This document shows positions 6,354 to 9,367 of a DNA stretch of 9,367 nt, piece after piece. The position numbers were made by a program, and so were the translations under genes. Position 1 is the first letter of the stretch; each line of letters starts with the position of its first letter. The stretch lies in NCBI GenBank assembly GCA_036507695.1, contig DATCIR010000208.1:1-9367 (forward strand). The letters run 5' to 3'. The notes below the pieces were generated by a model. That model saw nothing but the letters and a program-made list of their open reading frames with translations. It was not told the DNA's origin and searched no databases. The DNA comes from JAKEGK01 sp036507695 (lineage in GTDB: Bacteria; Pseudomonadota; Gammaproteobacteria; SZUA-152).

Positions 6354-8597
6354 TTAATAAACGTCTACGGGATCAACATCCATGGACCAACGCACCTTAC
6401 GCCCCAGTTTGGATTGTTCCAAAGTCAGTATCCAGGGGTGTAATAGTTTGTGTAATGCGGCCCGGTTACCGCACTGGATAAACAGTTGGGCGCGATAGCG
6501 GCCGGCGCGTTTTTCCATGGGGCTAGGCAACGGACCCAGCAACTCGATACCCGGTGGCGCCAGCGGCTGGGCAAGGGCTTTGGCTTCGCGCAAGAACTCC
6601 AGCGGTTGCGGCGCATCAACTGCTTCGGCACGCAGCAAGGCCATGTAACTGAAAGGCGGCAAACCCGCCAGTTCCCTTTCCCGCAAGGCTTGTTGGGCAA
6701 ACCGGGCGTAACCGGCATTCAATAAGGTTTGCAGCAATGGATGATCCGGATAATGGGTTTGCAGCATGACTTCACCCGGTTTTTCCGCGCGCCCGGCACG
6801 CCCCGCCACTTGCACAATTATTTGCGCGGTTTTTTCCAGGGCGCGAAAATCCACGCTGAACAATCCCTGGTCGACATTGAGTATGCCGACCAAGGTCACG
6901 TCGGGAAAGTGATGGCCCTTGGCCAGCATCTGAGTACCCAGTAAAATCTTCGCGCCGCCCTGATGCACTTCCTGCAACAGAGCTTCCAGCGAACCTTTGC
7001 GCCGCGTGGTGTCCCTGTCAATCCGGATGACACCGGTACCGGGAAAGTGTTTTAACAAGGCCTGCTCGACCCGTTCCGTGCCTTCGCCCAGCGTAATCAA
7101 CGCCGTGGCATGGCAATCCGGGCAATCCTGCTCGGCGCGGCGTTCCGCGCCGCAATGGTGGCAGCGCAACAGGTTTTTCGCACGGTGGTAAGTCATGTGC
7201 GCGTCACACCGCAAACAGCGCGCGATCCAGCCGCAGTCATGACACAACAACGTCGGCGCAAATCCCCGCCGGTTGATAAACAACAACACCTGGTGCGCCC
7301 TGCTAAGATGCTGCTGCATTGCATCCAGCAATTGCCGCGATAAGCCGTCGAACAACGGCTGTTTGCGCAAATCAACCAATTGCATGCGGGGCGGTTTGGC
7401 GGCGCCGTAACGCTGCGCCAATTGCAAATCCTGGTAGCGCCCTTGATTGACATTGTGCAAGGATTCGAAGGAGGGTGTCGCCGAACCCAGCACAACGGGT
7501 ATTTTCAGGAGCTGGGCGCGCATCACCGCCATATCGCGGGCGGAATAGCGAAACCCTTCTTGTTGCTTGAAGGAACTGTCGTGTTCTTCGTCGACGATGA
7601 TTAATCCCAGGCGCGGCAATTGCACCGTAACCGCCGAGCGCGTCCCTATCACGATATCCACTTCGCCTTCTTTGGCCGCCAGCCAGGCATCCAGCCGTTG
7701 CTTGTCGGTCAATTGCGAATGCAATACCGCAATCGGTTGGGAAAAACGCGCCTGAAAGCGCCGGGTTAATTGCGGGGTTAAATTAATTTCCGGCACCAGC
7801 ACCAGTGCCTGCCGGTTGTTTTGAATCAGGGCGGCAATGATTTCCAGATAGACTTCGGTTTTGCCGCTGCCGGTTACACCCTCCAGCAAAAACGGTTTAA
7901 AGGTATCAAACGCATTTATTACCGACTGCATCGCGGCTTGCTGGTCGCCGTTCAACGCAATCGACGCATCAAGGCCATTGTTGGGCTCAGGATTCGCCTC
8001 CAACAGGCGCGGTGTGTTAATGGATTTGCAGTTTATCCAGTCTTTTGCCAGCAAACGCTTCAGGGTGGCGCGCCAGTTGCGCACGGTTTCATCCAACACC
8101 GCTTCACGCACACCATCCGGGCTCGTTGTTAAGTGTTCCAGCAGCTCCACCTGGGCCGGCGCGCGCGCCAGCGTAGTAACGTCCACCGCACGGCCTTTAT
8201 CGGTGAGGTACCATACGTTTTCCCGGGATGGAGCAATGACAAAATGCGTTCGCAACACGGTGGGCAGCGCATTGATTACCACCTCACCCATAGGATGGTG
8301 ATAATACTCACCGGCCCATTGCAGCAGTTTCAGCGTATCCGGCGACAGGATCGGCGATTCATCCAGGAAGGTAATAACTTTTTTTAGCTTGCCGGCGGGC
8401 ACAGCGCTATTATCTGTGATGCCCACCAGCACTCCAACCAGCCTGCGCTTGCCAAAGGGCACCAGCAGGCGCATACCCGGTTGCAGGTTTGTTATATCGG
8501 TTTGCGCGCCGGGCAGGTAATCAAACACGTCCCGGGTGGGTACATCCAGCACGATGCGAAGAATGGGAGTAACAGAAAAAAGTTTGCCGCAGGACAT
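6354..8597 (-). CDS. priA: Primosomal replication-restart helicase PriA
   Basis: PriA is a 3'-to-5' DNA helicase that recognises stalled or repaired forks and loads the replisome through PriB/DnaT/DnaC. This copy has 747 residues (E. coli: 732). Residues ~12-110 form the 3' DNA-binding domain (DVPTRDVFDYLPG), followed by a winged-helix region. The helicase core has Walker A GVTGSGKT (240-247), DEEH (336-339), GSATPS (371-376), GTQMLAKGHHFPDVTL (554-569) and QVAGRAGR (596-603). The two zinc sites use eight cysteines at 452, 455, 461, 464, 479, 482, 492 and 495, all present. The C-terminal domain ends in MDVDPVDVY. The start is uncertain. Family alignment places residue 1 near codon 10-11 of this frame, but no ATG or GTG exists there, so the upstream ATG at 8597 is used. 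That ATG lies in the loop of a terminator-like hairpin and lacks a clear Shine-Dalgarno sequence. Confidence 0.97.
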   Translation of the reverse strand: MSCGKLFSVTPILRIVLDVPTRDVFDYLPGAQTDITNLQPGMRLLVPFGKRRLVGVLVGITDNSAVPAGKLKKVITFLDESPILSPDTLKLLQWAGEYYHHPMGEVVINALPTVLRTHFVIAPSRENVWYLTDKGRAVDVTTLARAPAQVELLEHLTTSPDGVREAVLDETVRNWRATLKRLLAKDWINCKSINTPRLLEANPEPNNGLDASIALNGDQQAAMQSVINAFDTFKPFLLEGVTGSGKTEVYLEIIAALIQNNRQALVLVPEINLTPQLTRRFQARFSQPIAVLHSQLTDKQRLDAWLAAKEGEVDIVIGTRSAVTVQLPRLGLIIVDEEHDSSFKQQEGFRYSARDMAVMRAQLLKIPVVLGSATPSFESLHNVNQGRYQDLQLAQRYGAAKPPRMQLVDLRKQPLFDGLSRQLLDAMQQHLSRAHQVLLFINRRGFAPTLLCHDCGWIARCLRCDAHMTYHRAKNLLRCHHCGAERRAEQDCPDCHATALITLGEGTERVEQALLKHFPGTGVIRIDRDTTRRKGSLEALLQEVHQGGAKILLGTQMLAKGHHFPDVTLVGILNVDQGLFSVDFRALEKTAQIIVQVAGRAGRAEKPGEVMLQTHYPDHPLLQTLLNAGYARFAQQALRERELAGLPPFSYMALLRAEAVDAPQPLEFLREAKALAQPLAPPGIELLGPLPSPMEKRAGRYRAQLFIQCGNRAALHKLLHPWILTLEQSKLGRKVRWSMDVDPVDVY

Positions 8598-8609
8598 GCG
8601 GCAAACTTT
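8576..8609 (-). terminator. Rho-independent terminator-like hairpin overlapping the priA start
   Basis: On the minus strand, AAAGTTTGCCGC (8609-8598) and GCGGCAAACTTT (8590-8579) form a perfect 12-bp stem with a 7-base loop. The run of six T at 8581-8576 follows. This is the classic shape of an intrinsic terminator for the Ig-like gene, whose stop codon lies about 50 bases upstream. Unusually, the loop sequence ATGTCCT contains the priA ATG, and the 3' arm and T run encode its first codons. A weaker 6-bp inverted repeat (ACCGAT/ATCGGT, 8649-8669) spans the stop codon of the upstream gene and is followed by TTATTTT. Confidence 0.7.
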
Positions 8610-8660
8610 AGCAGTTCGGGTTATAAAAACAAATTAAATCAGAAAATAACCGATATTTTA

Positions 8661-9367
8661 TCAATCGGTGACATTCACAATTGCGAGGGGCGATTCAATG
8701 CCACTCGGCGATGTCATCTTAACCGTTAAAATGCCGGTACTGGGAATGGCATCACCATTCAAATAAACCGTCAGTGCATAACCGTCACCGATATCTGTAC
8801 TGCAATCAGTGGGCACCGTAAAACTGGACGTTCCGGCTATCGTCCCATTGGTTGTTTCCACAACAATACTTGTTCCCGTGGCTGGATATTGTCCCGTCGT
8901 TCCCCTCACCACGATACCAACCGCTTGTGGCGCCGCATCCGCGGCCGGTAATGCCGGGATAGCAGCGCCTCCGTTGATAGCCGCAGCGTTCCCTGTGGTC
9001 GCCATGATGATTACCCCCTGTTGGCGCACATGCAGTGACGTGGCGGTTGCGCAATTTCCTGAACTGGTTTGACAGGCTACACCGGTCCACCCACCATCAG
9101 CAGGTGAATAAGCGCCGTCTTCGTTAAAATCCAGGTATTCTTCAGAACCTGCATCTCGTACGCCATCTTCATCATCATCACGCCAGGCTTCTGGCAAATC
9201 AGCGCCAGCGATATCGCCAGTATCATAACGGCCACTGCTATTGAGATCCACATAACTCTCGTTACCTATAGCAGTCGCTAATATGGTCGTACGGCAACGG
9301 GAGGACGGGGATCCTGACTGGTCCAGTTCACTGAACACGTTCCACCCGATGTATTGCAGGCTCCGAC
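8661..9367 (-). CDS. C-terminal part of a secreted Ig-like-domain protein with Asp-rich loops (partial; apparent frameshift)
   Basis: The gene enters from the right edge and ends with TGA at 8661-8663. The open frame from 9338 (GTG, 225 codons) is not a true start, since the reading frame is open through the edge. Visible features are the strand-forming segment TTILATAIGNESYVDLNSSG, three Asp-rich EF-hand-like loops (DLNSSGRYD, DDDEDGVRD, DFNEDGAYS), the sequence SLHVRQQGVIIMA, and a final beta-rich Ig-like module (GIVVRGTTGQYPATGTSIVV ... LTVKMTSPSG). This resembles large bacterial surface or secreted proteins with tandem Ig-like (Big/invasin-type) domains; I do not recognise a named family member. 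From 9367 to about 9300 a different frame encodes GACNTSGGTCSVNWTSQDPRPP, which fits the family better than the long frame does, so a one-base loss near 9290-9300 is likely. That makes this either a pseudogene or a sequencing error. Confidence 0.65.
   Translation of the reverse strand, partial: RSLQYIGWNVFSELDQSGSPSSRCRTTILATAIGNESYVDLNSSGRYDTGDIAGADLPEAWRDDDEDGVRDAGSEEYLDFNEDGAYSPADGGWTGVACQTSSGNCATATSLHVRQQGVIIMATTGNAAAINGGAAIPALPAADAAPQAVGIVVRGTTGQYPATGTSIVVETTNGTIAGTSSFTVPTDCSTDIGDGYALTVYLNGDAIPSTGILTVKMTSPSGIESPLAIVNVTD

Noticed and set aside
7821..8301. Overlapping + strand frames of 103 and 146 codons
   Set aside because: They are antisense to the N-terminal half of priA and show no domain or ribosome binding site.
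1..9367. CRISPR arrays, tRNA or rRNA genes, insertion sequences
   Set aside because: No regularly spaced repeats, cloverleaf-like sequence, rRNA-like stretch, transposase or terminal inverted repeats were seen. Repetition in 1-2100 is coding-level coiled-coil repetition.

Overview
The window comes from a proteobacterial chromosome, most likely a gammaproteobacterium. The evidence is the order priA, argS, SPOR-domain gene on one strand, which is the arrangement known from Pseudomonas, together with ordinary gammaproteobacterial PriA and ArgRS sequences and a perfect CRP/Vfr-type palindrome. All recognisable genes lie on the minus strand, so transcription runs right to left. I cannot place the genus.

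Right to left: (1) 9367-8661 is the C-terminal end of a large secreted or surface Ig-like protein with Asp-rich, EF-hand-like loops. Its reading frame appears broken near 9290-9300. (2) A 12-bp hairpin followed by a T run (8576-8609) looks like its terminator, but it also carries the only usable ATG of the next gene in its loop. (3) 8597-6354 is priA, the replication-restart helicase. (4) 6223-4457 is argS (arginyl-tRNA synthetase), preceded by a perfect TATAAT -10 hexamer. (5) 4441-3713 is a membrane-anchored SPOR-domain protein 15 nt after argS, very probably co-transcribed with it. (6) 3712-3375 is a regulatory intergenic region. It holds a TGTGA-N6-TCACA palindrome, a candidate -10 element placing that palindrome at -41.5, and a long leader stem-loop. 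(7) From 3374 to beyond the left edge runs one uninterrupted frame of more than 1,124 codons. It encodes two cyclic-nucleotide-binding-type domains, a rhodanese-like domain without the catalytic cysteine, an acidic linker and a very long Ala/Glu/Arg/Gln-rich coiled coil.

The priA-argS-SPOR block is housekeeping: replication restart, translation and cell-envelope/division. The novel part is the left third. A giant coiled-coil protein with a cyclic-nucleotide sensor head occupies the place where Pseudomonas has hslVU, and its own promoter region carries a CRP-type site. This suggests a cAMP-linked (or other cNMP-linked) structural or scaffold protein of unknown function. The link between sensor and coiled coil is inference from domain order only.
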